The notes under the pieces: generated by a model
What the model was told of the DNA's origin: nothing
The model's database searches: none
The model's input: the letters and a program-made list of their open reading frames with translations, nothing else
From: Bacillota bacterium
GTDB taxonomy: Bacteria > Bacillota > Clostridia > Tissierellales > Sedimentibacteraceae
Reading direction: 5' to 3'
DNA: 15,178 bases
Assembly: GCA_023425285.1 (NCBI GenBank)
Contig: JAFACY010000094.1
Span: 1-15,178, forward strand
Position numbers and translations under genes: made by a program
Shown here: positions 1 through 7,097 of the stretch, piece after piece
How the letters are laid out: each line of letters starts with the position of its first letter
Position numbering within the stretch: position 1 is the first letter of the stretch

Positions 1-830
1 GCGCTTTGTGCTTCGCTTTCGCGAAATTCCGACGGAGAAATGCCGGTTATTTTTTTAAATGCTTTACTGAAGTACAGACTGTCAGAATAGCCCACGCATT
101 CGGCAACCTGTTTAACTGGCAACGAGCAGCTTTGCAGCAGTTCCTTTGCCTTGAGAATTCTGCATTCAATCAGATAATTGCTGGGTGTCATACCCACATG
201 ATGCTTAAACAGTGCAGCAAGCCTGCGTCTGTCCAGCCCAAAATATGACGCCGTCTGAGATATGCCAATTTGCTCCGCATGATTTTGTCTGATATACTCC
301 ATGACCTTTTCCGTCAATTCACTGTCACTATCAGTAAGCTGCCTTTTTGCCGAATCAAAAAATTCACCCAAAAGATTTGTAAATAACATCTTTGTTTTAA
401 ACAGTGCCAGGGATCCGGGTGTGGATTGGTTCAGCAAAAGCTGTTGAATAAAATCCGGAATCTTTACACTTTCTCCGATTACAAAGGAAAAATGACTTTG
501 GAAAAGCGGCATACAGTCTATTTCATTTTCAGGTATGTGATAATGTATAACAGCCAGACGCCACGGCTTATCGTCTGAACCCTTTATGCATACCCTCATA
601 TTAGGTCCGGCATGTACAACAACACCCGGGTTAATCATGTATTCTGTGTTGTTTAGGGTAACACAAGCATTTCCCATAAGAGTAATTATCAATCCTCCGC
701 AAAATGGATTGGTTCTTCTGTCAATAACAATGTTACTGTCGTTAAACTCTCTTTTTTCAAAGAACATCCCTGCAAATGAGGTGCTTGCCTTAGCGTAATA
801 ATCTATTATTTCATTTATATTAATTTCCAT
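1..830 (-). CDS. AraC-family transcriptional regulator, sub-family A, C-terminus cut by window edge
   Basis: Reading the minus strand from ATG at 828-830 gives an open frame of 276 codons that leaves the window before a stop, so only the last few residues are missing when compared with its 275-residue paralogue at 1093-1920. The N-terminal half is a cupin-like sensing domain with the motif HAGPNM at residues 73-78. The C-terminal hundred residues carry two helix-turn-helix motifs of the AraC/XylS type (SQTASYFGLDRRRLAALF at about 191-208, then VAECVGYSDSLYFSKAFKK at about 242-260). A Shine-Dalgarno sequence GAAGGGG lies just upstream. It is transcribed divergently from the paralogue, with the palindrome at 877-892 in its leader. 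AraC proteins of this kind beside iron-chelate transporters usually sense the imported ligand; that role is inferred here. Confidence 0.92.
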   Translation of the reverse strand, partial: MEININEIIDYYAKASTSFAGMFFEKREFNDSNIVIDRRTNPFCGGLIITLMGNACVTLNNTEYMINPGVVVHAGPNMRVCIKGSDDKPWRLAVIHYHIPENEIDCMPLFQSHFSFVIGESVKIPDFIQQLLLNQSTPGSLALFKTKMLFTNLLGEFFDSAKRQLTDSDSELTEKVMEYIRQNHAEQIGISQTASYFGLDRRRLAALFKHHVGMTPSNYLIECRILKAKELLQSCSLPVKQVAECVGYSDSLYFSKAFKKITGISPSEFRESEAQS

Positions 831-876
831 AACGGATACCCCTTCTGAATCATGTTATTATGGTTAGAACAATTGG

Positions 877-892
877 GTTAGCTGAATCTAAC
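877..892. promoter_or_regulatory. Operator-like palindrome, copy 1 (GTTAG-CTGAAT-CTAAC)
   Basis: Inverted repeat GTTAG-N6-CTAAC, extended by one more pair to GGTTAG...CTAACC. It lies between the divergent AraC genes, nearer the minus-strand one, 47 bases from that gene's start codon. It matches four other sites in the window in sequence and spacing. I could not assign a convincing -10 box to the minus-strand gene; TATATA-like sequence directly abuts the site. Confidence 0.75.
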
Positions 893-1007
893 CTATATAC
901 AATAACATTATTTTTATGTTTTTACAAGAATAAAGCACATATATTCATAAGCATATAAAAATTGATGAGCTTCAAAATTATGTTTTATCTTGTATAAACG
1001 TCAAAAA

Positions 1008-1040
1008 TATAGTATTATATTAGAGTTAGTGCGGACTAAT
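1008..1040 (+). promoter_or_regulatory. Promoter -10 box and operator-like palindrome, copy 2
   Basis: A candidate -10 box TATAGT at 1008-1013 is followed by GTTAG-TGCGGA-CTAAT at 1025-1040, which has one mismatch to the shared palindrome. The palindrome begins exactly 17 bases after the start of the -10 box, the same offset as in copies 4 and 5. The -35 region 17 bases upstream (TTATCT at 985-990) is weak, as expected for an activator-dependent promoter. It drives the tandem AraC genes that start at 1093 and 1947. Confidence 0.65.
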
Positions 1041-1092
1041 TTTGTCCTGACTTATGACATTATGTTTAAAAATATCACTACAAGAGGATAAC

Positions 1093-1920
1093 ATGAAAAT
1101 AAGCATCAATGAAATTATAGATTATTATACAAACGCAAATATTTCGTTTTTAGATATTTACATATCCGCCGTTGAGCCGGGAAGAAAATACATAGGCGGC
1201 AGGACTGATCTTGTCGGAGCAGGTCTGGTAGTTCCCATTTCCGGAAGCGCTTGTTTCACATTAGATGACATATCCTATGTAATAGAGCCGGGTATGGTGG
1301 TGCATGCAGGACCGGATATGAGCTTAGACAGAGAAGTTATAGGTGATGAAACATGGCGTTTTGCCGTTTTACATTATAGTATTCTCGAAAAAGAAATGAT
1401 AGAGTTTCCTTTTTATAACGCTCATTTCTCATTTCCCACAGGTAAAAATGCAAAAATAATGGATTTAATTCAGCAGCTTCGTGAAAGTCAATCTGTTCCC
1501 GGGGTTTTTGAACGCTTCAGGACGAAGATGTTGTTTACAACGCTTTTAGCTGAATTGTTTGATTCTGCTAAAAAACGTGTTCCCGTTTATGATACTGTTT
1601 TGGTGGAGCAGGTCATGGAGTATATACGACAAAATTATGCAGAGGATATCACAATTTCTCAAACAGCAAAAGAGTTTGCTGTTGACAGACGCAAGCTGGC
1701 GAGAGTATTTGAGCGGTACATCGGTATGTCTCCCAGCAGTTATCTGATTGAATTTCGTATGCTTAAGGCAAAGGAACTGCTGCGCACCTGTAATTGTACA
1801 GTAAAGCAAATTGCAGAATGCGTGGGTTATCCGGACAGTCTGTATTTCAGCAAAGCATTTAAAAAGCAAACCGGTGTTTCTCCGATTGAATATCGTGAGC
1901 GTATGAAGTATGGGATATAG
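1093..1920 (+). CDS. AraC-family transcriptional regulator, sub-family A
   Basis: 275 residues. An N-terminal cupin-like domain contains the motif HAGPDM at residues 71-76. The C-terminal AraC/XylS DNA-binding domain occupies roughly residues 170-270, with two helix-turn-helix segments (ISQTAKEFAVDRRKLARVF and IAECVGYPDSLYFSKAFKK). I chose ATG 1093, preceded by AGAGGA, over ATG 1054, because it aligns with the start of the minus-strand paralogue (both begin M-x-I-x-I-N-E-I-I-D-Y-Y). The two proteins match over their full length, so they arose by duplication and now flank a shared intergenic region. The gene at 1947 follows after 26 bases and is probably co-transcribed. The likely role is ligand-responsive activation of the neighbouring uptake genes, inferred from context. 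Confidence 0.93.
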   Translation: MKISINEIIDYYTNANISFLDIYISAVEPGRKYIGGRTDLVGAGLVVPISGSACFTLDDISYVIEPGMVVHAGPDMSLDREVIGDETWRFAVLHYSILEKEMIEFPFYNAHFSFPTGKNAKIMDLIQQLRESQSVPGVFERFRTKMLFTTLLAELFDSAKKRVPVYDTVLVEQVMEYIRQNYAEDITISQTAKEFAVDRRKLARVFERYIGMSPSSYLIEFRMLKAKELLRTCNCTVKQIAECVGYPDSLYFSKAFKKQTGVSPIEYRERMKYGI

Positions 1921-1946
1921 ACATGAAAATAATTGGAGGATACAAA

Positions 1947-2768
1947 ATGAATAACGAATTGGATAATCTTGTATCGCATTTTGCGGATATTGCATTCCGT
2001 GTGCAGGGTGTGCGCCGCTATTCTGTTGAGCCGGGGAAATCAGGATGGGAAAAAACAGCACCCTTTCCCGGCATTATATTTCCCTTGGCAGGACAGAGTC
2101 AGTACCATTTTAACGGTACACCCTACCTGGCCAAGGTAGGTAATATCATCCATGGCGGGGCAGATATGCACCTGGATAAACGTGTGATGGGTGATAGAAA
2201 ATGGGAATTTATAGTGGTGTTGTACGATATCAGAAATGCGGAACGCAGGGATATATACTTGCCTGATACACATTTTGAGCTTGCGGTAGGAAAAAGTATG
2301 CGGCTTATGGAATTGCTCCGTCATTTATGGAATACATATAACCGCCCGGATGCATTGTCCGCATTTAAATCTGAAACACTTTTTCGCCGCATATTAGAAG
2401 AAGTATTTGTATGTGCTTACAATCAAAAGAATAATGGTTCACAGACACTGTTTGAAAATATTACATCCTATATTCATGAGCATTATGCAGAGGCACTTAC
2501 TGTACGCAGTCTGGCGGAGCAATACGGAGTAAATGAGAACAGATTGTTCTATATTTTTTCCAAATATGCTGGTATTGGTGCCGGTGATTATCTGATTACT
2601 CTGCGCCTTAATCATGCAAAAGAGATGCTCATTGCCGGTGATGCCCCTATTGGAGAAGTGGCAAAGAGCGTAGGTTATCACGATGCATTGTATTTCAGCC
2701 GGATTTTCAACAAGTACTTTGGCGTTTCTCCCAGTGCTATGCGCAGGAGTTTCAGGAAAAATCCATAA
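1947..2768 (+). CDS. AraC-family transcriptional regulator, sub-family B
   Basis: 273 residues. ATG 1947 is chosen over ATG 1923 because TTGGAGGA lies 6 bases before it. The N-terminal cupin-like domain has HGGADM at residues 69-74, and the C-terminal 100 residues form the two-helix-turn-helix AraC DNA-binding domain (SLAEQYGVNENRLFYIF, then VAKSVGYHDALYFSRIF). It closely resembles the regulator at 3911-4732 and more distantly the two sub-family A proteins. No separate palindrome or promoter is seen between it and the gene upstream, so it likely shares that transcript. It sits directly before the first solute-binding lipoprotein gene, which it may control. Confidence 0.92.
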   Translation: MNNELDNLVSHFADIAFRVQGVRRYSVEPGKSGWEKTAPFPGIIFPLAGQSQYHFNGTPYLAKVGNIIHGGADMHLDKRVMGDRKWEFIVVLYDIRNAERRDIYLPDTHFELAVGKSMRLMELLRHLWNTYNRPDALSAFKSETLFRRILEEVFVCAYNQKNNGSQTLFENITSYIHEHYAEALTVRSLAEQYGVNENRLFYIFSKYAGIGAGDYLITLRLNHAKEMLIAGDAPIGEVAKSVGYHDALYFSRIFNKYFGVSPSAMRRSFRKNP

Positions 2769-2810
2769 AAAATTCAGAAATGTACCATTCCGGTAATAAG
2801 CAGTCTTTGT

Positions 2811-2847
2811 TATACTAACTTATATTATTGAGTTAGTGAAATCTAAC
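2811..2847 (+). promoter_or_regulatory. Promoter -10 box and operator-like palindrome, copy 3
   Basis: A -10 box TATACT at 2811-2816 sits in the context TCTTTGTTATACT, close to the second lipoprotein gene's promoter (TCTTTGCTATAAT). The palindrome GTTAG-TGAAAT-CTAAC follows at 2832-2847, 21 bases after the start of the -10 box, with outer A/T bases also pairing. No good -35 box is present at the usual distance (TTCCGG at 2788-2793). It precedes the lipoprotein gene at 2870. Confidence 0.7.
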
Positions 2848-2869
2848 TTGTGCTTACTTGGAGGAAAAA

Positions 2870-3862
2870 ATGAAAAAAATAATTGTATTAATTGCATCTC
2901 TTGTACTTCTGACAGGAGTGTTGGCAGGCTGCTCTGCAGCACCTGCCGGAAATGACGGAGCTTCGGAAAATACACCTGCTGATGTTCAGGAGAGTGAAAA
3001 GGATGATGTGATACAGGAGGACGAAGCAGCTTGGCCGCGCACAATCATTGATGGTGCGGGAAATGAGATTGTTTTGGAAAAAGCACCGGAGCGTGTTTCT
3101 CTGCTGCACATCATATATATGGAGCATTTTCTGTTGCTTGACTCTCCGCCGACTGCATCAGTTATAGGAAACAAGCTGGGGCAGACAGAGCTTCTGGAAG
3201 ATTCTGAAATGTTCGCTCCCTATGTGGCAGATTTTGATATTGAGGTTTTAGGCAGTGCTCGAGATCTCAACCTGGAAGCAGTATTGGAATCTGATCCGGA
3301 TGTTATGGTAACTTTCTACAATCCTGCGGGACTTGCAACATATGATCAGCTGGTTCAGATTGCTCCGGTGGTTCAGATTGACTTTAGTGTATCGTGGCAG
3401 GAACAATTTTTAGCTATTGCCCAAATCCTCGGCAAAGATGAGGATGCGCAGAGTATTATAAAGGAAATAGAAAAGACTCTTTCTGACGCAAAAGAAGAGT
3501 TGTCCAAGTATTCCGACAAAACATTCGCTTTATTCAGAACAGATGGAAAGGGCTTTATTGCTCAGGGCGGAGCAGCATATTATGAAATATTGGGACTGAC
3601 AAAACCGGAAGGCTTTGGTGATGTGGCTGAAACTTTATCATTAGAGGCTGTTGCAGAAATGAATCCATCCTATATAGTGTTCCAGCATAATTATGAGATT
3701 TCCAAGGCTTTGGTTGATAGCGTGGAGTCCTCTTCCGTATGGCAGTCCATTGATGCGGTAAAAAATGGTCATGTTTACTATTTCGATGAAAATATGAATA
3801 GCTTTGGTCCTCTTGCTTTAAAACTTGCATCCAAAAAAATAACAGAAATATATTCAAAATAA
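2870..3862 (+). CDS. ABC transporter solute-binding lipoprotein 1 (iron-chelate/corrinoid type, Peripla_BP_2)
   Basis: 330 residues. A type II signal peptide ends in the lipobox LAGC with Cys21, so the mature protein is a lipoprotein on the outer face of the membrane. The start at ATG 2870 follows GGAGGA. After an acidic linker (about residues 25-50) comes the FepB/BtuF-like fold: IIDGAGNEIVLEKAPERVSLL at its beginning, then NLEAVLESDPDVMVTF and, late, SVWQSIDAVKNGHVYYFDE, all typical of class III binding proteins. The N-terminal lobe is unusual in having HIIYMEHFLLLDSPP where most members have a plain P-x-x-x-E-x-L-x-x-L-G segment. It has no permease or ATPase of its own next to it; the nearest are at 6045-8984. 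The AraC gene at 3911 follows after 48 bases and is probably co-transcribed. Ligand unknown. Confidence 0.92.
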   Translation: MKKIIVLIASLVLLTGVLAGCSAAPAGNDGASENTPADVQESEKDDVIQEDEAAWPRTIIDGAGNEIVLEKAPERVSLLHIIYMEHFLLLDSPPTASVIGNKLGQTELLEDSEMFAPYVADFDIEVLGSARDLNLEAVLESDPDVMVTFYNPAGLATYDQLVQIAPVVQIDFSVSWQEQFLAIAQILGKDEDAQSIIKEIEKTLSDAKEELSKYSDKTFALFRTDGKGFIAQGGAAYYEILGLTKPEGFGDVAETLSLEAVAEMNPSYIVFQHNYEISKALVDSVESSSVWQSIDAVKNGHVYYFDENMNSFGPLALKLASKKITEIYSK

Positions 3863-3910
3863 CTTAATGATTAAAGATAAATAACAATTGCCGCAAAGAG
3901 AAGGTGCAAT

Positions 3911-4732
3911 ATGAAAATCGATATAAACAAGCTGGCTGAGCATTTTGCATGTACTTCCTTCAGGGTGGAAGGTGTATACCGGTGTGTGCGTAATCCGGGG
4001 GAAGCCGGTTGGCAGATAAGCAGTCCGTTTCCCGGGTTTATTTTTCCGATAACAGGCAATGCTCAGTTCAGGTTTAACGACACATTATATTATGCGAAGC
4101 CGGGAAATATAATACACGGCGGTGCAAACATGAGCCTGGATAAGCAGGTGACAGGAAAGACCAAGTGGGAGCATATTTTGGTTTTGTATGAAATAGTTGC
4201 ATCGGAGCCGGAGGACTTCAGTCTTTCGGATACTCATTTTGAGATATTTGCGGGAGAGAGCTTCCGTATGAATCAGCTTCTGCAGCAACTGCATAATGTA
4301 TCCGGTCAGCCGGGAGGCATAGCCTCTTTTCGTATCGAAACACTTTTCAGAGATATCCTGGATGAAATGTTTATGTGCGTCGGCAACAAAACCAGTGGCA
4401 AAGCCCAAACATTGTATGAGAAAGCGGCTGCATATATTCACGAATTTTACATGGAGCCTATTACTATTTCAAGTCTTGCGGAGCAAAACGGAGTCAGTCA
4501 TAACAGACTTGTTTATGTGTTCCGCAAATATGCAGGCATGGGTCCCGGAGATTATCTTTTACAATATCGTCTGAACCGTTCCAGGGAGCTGCTGATTTCC
4601 AGCAATGCGCCACTGCGCGAATTGGTTCAGGCCGTAGGTTTTAATGATCCATTTCATTTCAGCAAGGTATTCAAGAAAAATTTTGGTATATCACCCAGCA
4701 AATTCAGAGAAAAATTCACGAATAATACATGA
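3911..4732 (+). CDS. AraC-family transcriptional regulator, sub-family B
   Basis: 273 residues, starting at ATG 3911 behind AGAAGG. It parallels the regulator at 1947-2768 along its whole length (F-R-V-x-G-V, then A-P/S-P-F-P-G-x-I-F-P near residue 40, and HGGANM at residues 69-74). The C-terminal AraC DNA-binding domain contains SLAEQNGVSHNRLVYVFRKY and VQAVGFNDPFHFSKVFKKNF. It lies between the two solute-binding lipoprotein genes on the same strand. The 48-base gap from the gene upstream holds no palindrome or clear promoter, so it is likely translated from the lipoprotein 1 transcript. A role in sensing the chelate bound by one of the two lipoproteins is inferred. Confidence 0.92.
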   Translation: MKIDINKLAEHFACTSFRVEGVYRCVRNPGEAGWQISSPFPGFIFPITGNAQFRFNDTLYYAKPGNIIHGGANMSLDKQVTGKTKWEHILVLYEIVASEPEDFSLSDTHFEIFAGESFRMNQLLQQLHNVSGQPGGIASFRIETLFRDILDEMFMCVGNKTSGKAQTLYEKAAAYIHEFYMEPITISSLAEQNGVSHNRLVYVFRKYAGMGPGDYLLQYRLNRSRELLISSNAPLRELVQAVGFNDPFHFSKVFKKNFGISPSKFREKFTNNT

Positions 4733-4751
4733 TATATTCATGATTAATACA

Positions 4752-4807
4752 TTCCCATACAAGTCTGTCTTTGCTATAATAGCCTAAGCGAGTTAGTGGT
4801 AGCTAAC
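4752..4807 (+). promoter_or_regulatory. Promoter and operator-like palindrome, copy 4
   Basis: Vegetative-type promoter TTCCCA (4752-4757), 17-base spacer, TATAAT (4775-4780). The palindrome GTTAG-TGGTAG-CTAAC lies at 4792-4807 and begins 17 bases after the start of the -10 box, so it would cover the first transcribed bases. This placement suits a repressor that blocks initiation or promoter clearance. It drives the second lipoprotein gene. Confidence 0.75.
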
Positions 4808-4838
4808 TTAATTGACTAATAAAATGGAGGAATGTAAA

Positions 4839-5786
4839 ATGAAAAGATTTATGGGACTGATTTTATCAGTTGTACTTATAACAGGGCTCATGGTCGGATG
4901 TGCCGATGCTCCTGCGGATAAGAACAGTACAGAGGACAAGCTGCCGGAGACAAAAATATATACCGACAAGGCAGGACGTCAGGTGGAGGTGCCGGTAAAG
5001 CCTCAGCGTATTGTTACAATAAGCAGTACGCCGGAAGTGGTTGCGTTGGGTATCAAGCCTGTGGGAGCTGCGGACAATTGGGCAAGAAGTCTGGATGCTT
5101 CAAAAAAGGAAGGTATAGAATCTATCGGGGCTGTTGCCGGTCTGAATCTGGAGAAAATTCTTGAGCTGGAGCCTGAGGTGATAATTACACCTGAGAGGGT
5201 TACCGATGAAGAAACCTGGGAAGCATTAAGTAAAATTGCGCCCACAGTGGTTGGTCCGTTTTTTGGAGACGCCATAGAAAATCTGCGTACTATAGGTGAC
5301 TTGTTAGGCAGAACAGAGGAAGCGGAAGCATGGATTTCACAATATGAGTCAAAAATTTCCGCAACTAAGAAAAAGCTGGAAAGTGTAATAGAGGAAGGAA
5401 AAACGGCCTTAGTTATACAAGTATCATCAAGTGCAAAAAGTGGGGCTTACATATATCCTCACAGCACCTGGCCGATAGTTTATGATATTTTATTACTTGA
5501 ATTACCCAATGACAATGAACTCAGGGAGCAGACAGCAGGTGCAGAGTTATCAATTGAAAAGCTTGCTGAGTATGACCCGGATTATATTTTTCTGACAAGT
5601 ACTGACGACAGCGGTATGCCTCAGCTTGTTCGGCAGTTTACTGAAAATTCTGTCTGGCAGACACTTTCTGCTGTGAAAAACAACCGGATTTATACTATGG
5701 GTTCCCGCTTTTCTTCCGGGGATGCCCTGACCTTGGAGTGGGCATTGGACGATGTTATCCGCGCGGTCGAAGAAGTAACAAACTAG
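4839..5786 (+). CDS. ABC transporter solute-binding lipoprotein 2 (iron-chelate/corrinoid type, Peripla_BP_2)
   Basis: 315 residues. The start at ATG 4839 lies 8 bases behind GGAGG. A lipoprotein signal peptide ends at MVGC with Cys21. The mature part is a canonical class III binding protein: TDKAGRQVEVPVKPQRIVTI near the N-terminus, then P-E-V-V-A-L-G-I-K-P-V-G-A, the lobe-1 segment NLEKILELEPEVIITPERV, a long connecting helix, and the C-terminal SVWQTLSAVKNNRIYTM. This is the family that delivers siderophores, heme or vitamin B12 to FecCD-type permeases. It has its own promoter and palindrome and lies 258 bases before the permease operon, so it is the likely main partner of those permeases. 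It differs clearly from lipoprotein 1, suggesting a second ligand. Confidence 0.94.
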   Translation: MKRFMGLILSVVLITGLMVGCADAPADKNSTEDKLPETKIYTDKAGRQVEVPVKPQRIVTISSTPEVVALGIKPVGAADNWARSLDASKKEGIESIGAVAGLNLEKILELEPEVIITPERVTDEETWEALSKIAPTVVGPFFGDAIENLRTIGDLLGRTEEAEAWISQYESKISATKKKLESVIEEGKTALVIQVSSSAKSGAYIYPHSTWPIVYDILLLELPNDNELREQTAGAELSIEKLAEYDPDYIFLTSTDDSGMPQLVRQFTENSVWQTLSAVKNNRIYTMGSRFSSGDALTLEWALDDVIRAVEEVTN

Positions 5787-5835
5787 AGAATGAACACATG
5801 GACAAAAGTACATGCTATTTTAGGTCATTATTCCA

Positions 5836-5891
5836 TTTAAATATATTATTTGTTTTGCTATACTGAAACAAGTTTGTTAGATAAAACTAAC
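5836..5891 (+). promoter_or_regulatory. Promoter and operator-like palindrome, copy 5
   Basis: Promoter TTTAAA (5836-5841), 17-base spacer, TATACT (5859-5864). The palindrome GTTAG-ATAAAA-CTAAC at 5876-5891 again begins 17 bases after the start of the -10 box. It precedes the permease/nitrogenase-like operon after a leader of about 150 bases. Confidence 0.75.
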
Positions 5892-6028
5892 CGACAAATT
5901 TGTTTCAGAGTTTAGATTTGCTTTGTGCGGTGGCGGCTGCTTTGCTGGGGCTGCTTTTTCCGTTTGCGGTGGGCAGACAGCATGTATCATGTGCAGACCG
6001 TATAATACCGTATATACGTAATAATAGT
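5892..6028 (+). other. Unexplained 5' leader of the transporter/nitrogenase-like operon
   Basis: This is a leader of about 140 bases between the operator and the Shine-Dalgarno site of the first permease gene. Its middle (about 5920-5985) is visibly richer in G and T than the flanking intergenic DNA, and small pairings are possible (CTGC/GCAG around 5951-5976, GCATG-TAT-CATGT near 5980-5992). I do not recognise a riboswitch class. A frame without a convincing start codon runs through it and would encode a short hydrophobic stretch that ends inside the permease gene at about 6057. Regulatory function is possible but not shown. Confidence 0.35.
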
Positions 6029-6044
6029 AAGGAGGAATATTCCT

Positions 6045-7097
6045 ATGACAGAACAAAATGAACCGGTGACATCGGTTCAGGACATAAATGATAAAAAGAA
6101 AGGCCGTAGATGGGCTGCCGGGCTCATAATTGTAGCAGGCTCGGGAATTCTGATTCTGCTTATGGCATTTTCCATAACAAAGGGAGCGGCAGAAATACCA
6201 CTTGCTACGGTATGGGATGCCCTGTTTCACTTTGACGGCGAAATCACCCATCATCTTATAGTGGTTGATTTACGTCTGCCTCGTGTTATTGCCAGCGCCC
6301 TTGTGGGCTCGGCTTTTGCCGTTGCCGGGGCAATTATACAGGGTACAACACGCAATCCCATGGCAGATTCGGGGCTGTTAGGACTTAATGCAGGTGCGGG
6401 ATTTGCACTGTCAATATGCTTTGCTTTTTTCCCGGGTCTGGGATATATGCATATTATTTTGTATTCCTTCCTTGGGGCGGCACTGGGTGCGGGGTTGGTT
6501 AACGGCGTGGCTTCCATGCGAAGAGGTGGAGCGACTCCCATGCGCCTTGTATTGGCAGGGGCAGCCGTAAGTGCGCTTCTGGCAGCACTCAGTCAGGGAA
6601 TTGCATTATACTTTGATGTTGCACAAAACATTATGTTCTGGACAGCCGGCAGTGTTGCAGGTTCCAACTGGGAGCAGATTAAAATAATGTCACCGTGGAT
6701 TTTTATGGCTTTGCTGGGGGCAATTGCTCTGTCCAGATCAATCTCTCTTCTGAGTCTGGGGGAGGATGTGGCAAAGGGACTGGGTTTAAATACCTCTGCT
6801 GTAAATGCTCTTTGTTCTCTCATTGTATTGATACTGGCAGGAGCCGCCGTATCCGTAGTGGGATCGGTAGGCTTTGTCGGTCTGATTATACCTCATCTGG
6901 CAAGATACCTTGTGGGAGTGGATTACCGCTTTATTATCCCATCCTCCGGAGTGCTGGGTGCACTTTTGATGGTTGCTGCGGACCTAGGTGCCAGAATCAT
7001 CAATCCTCCCTTTGAAACTCCCATCGGCGTATTGACGGCCTTGGTTGGTGTGCCGTTTTTCTTGTATTTATCCCGCAAGCAAAGGAGGGCACTGTAA
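6045..7097 (+). CDS. FecCD-family ABC transporter permease 1
   Basis: 350 residues, ATG 6045 behind AAGGAGGA. A polar N-terminal tail of about 22 residues precedes multiple hydrophobic helices, as in BtuC/FhuB/FecC proteins. Family landmarks are D-L-R-L-P-R at residues 75-80, NPMADSGLLGLNAGAGF at 104-120, and GSVGFVGLIIPHLARYLVG at 273-291, the last containing the cytoplasmic loop that contacts the ATPase. It probably pairs with permease 2 (7097-8137) as a heterodimer, powered by the ATPase at 8157. The stop codon overlaps the next start by one base (TAATG), so translation is coupled. The family carries ferric siderophores, heme and cobalamin; sequence alone does not separate these. Confidence 0.96.
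   Translation: MTEQNEPVTSVQDINDKKKGRRWAAGLIIVAGSGILILLMAFSITKGAAEIPLATVWDALFHFDGEITHHLIVVDLRLPRVIASALVGSAFAVAGAIIQGTTRNPMADSGLLGLNAGAGFALSICFAFFPGLGYMHIILYSFLGAALGAGLVNGVASMRRGGATPMRLVLAGAAVSALLAALSQGIALYFDVAQNIMFWTAGSVAGSNWEQIKIMSPWIFMALLGAIALSRSISLLSLGEDVAKGLGLNTSAVNALCSLIVLILAGAAVSVVGSVGFVGLIIPHLARYLVGVDYRFIIPSSGVLGALLMVAADLGARIINPPFETPIGVLTALVGVPFFLYLSRKQRRAL

Noticed and set aside
1546..2061. Open minus-strand frames across the AraC genes and similar overlapping frames elsewhere
   Set aside because: They lie antisense or out of frame to well-supported genes, lack family signatures and lack ribosome sites; they are shadows of the real genes.
5919..6057. A small gene in the leader encoding a hydrophobic peptide
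   Set aside because: There is no ATG or GTG start with a ribosome site, and the frame overlaps the permease start. It is kept only as part of the unexplained leader.
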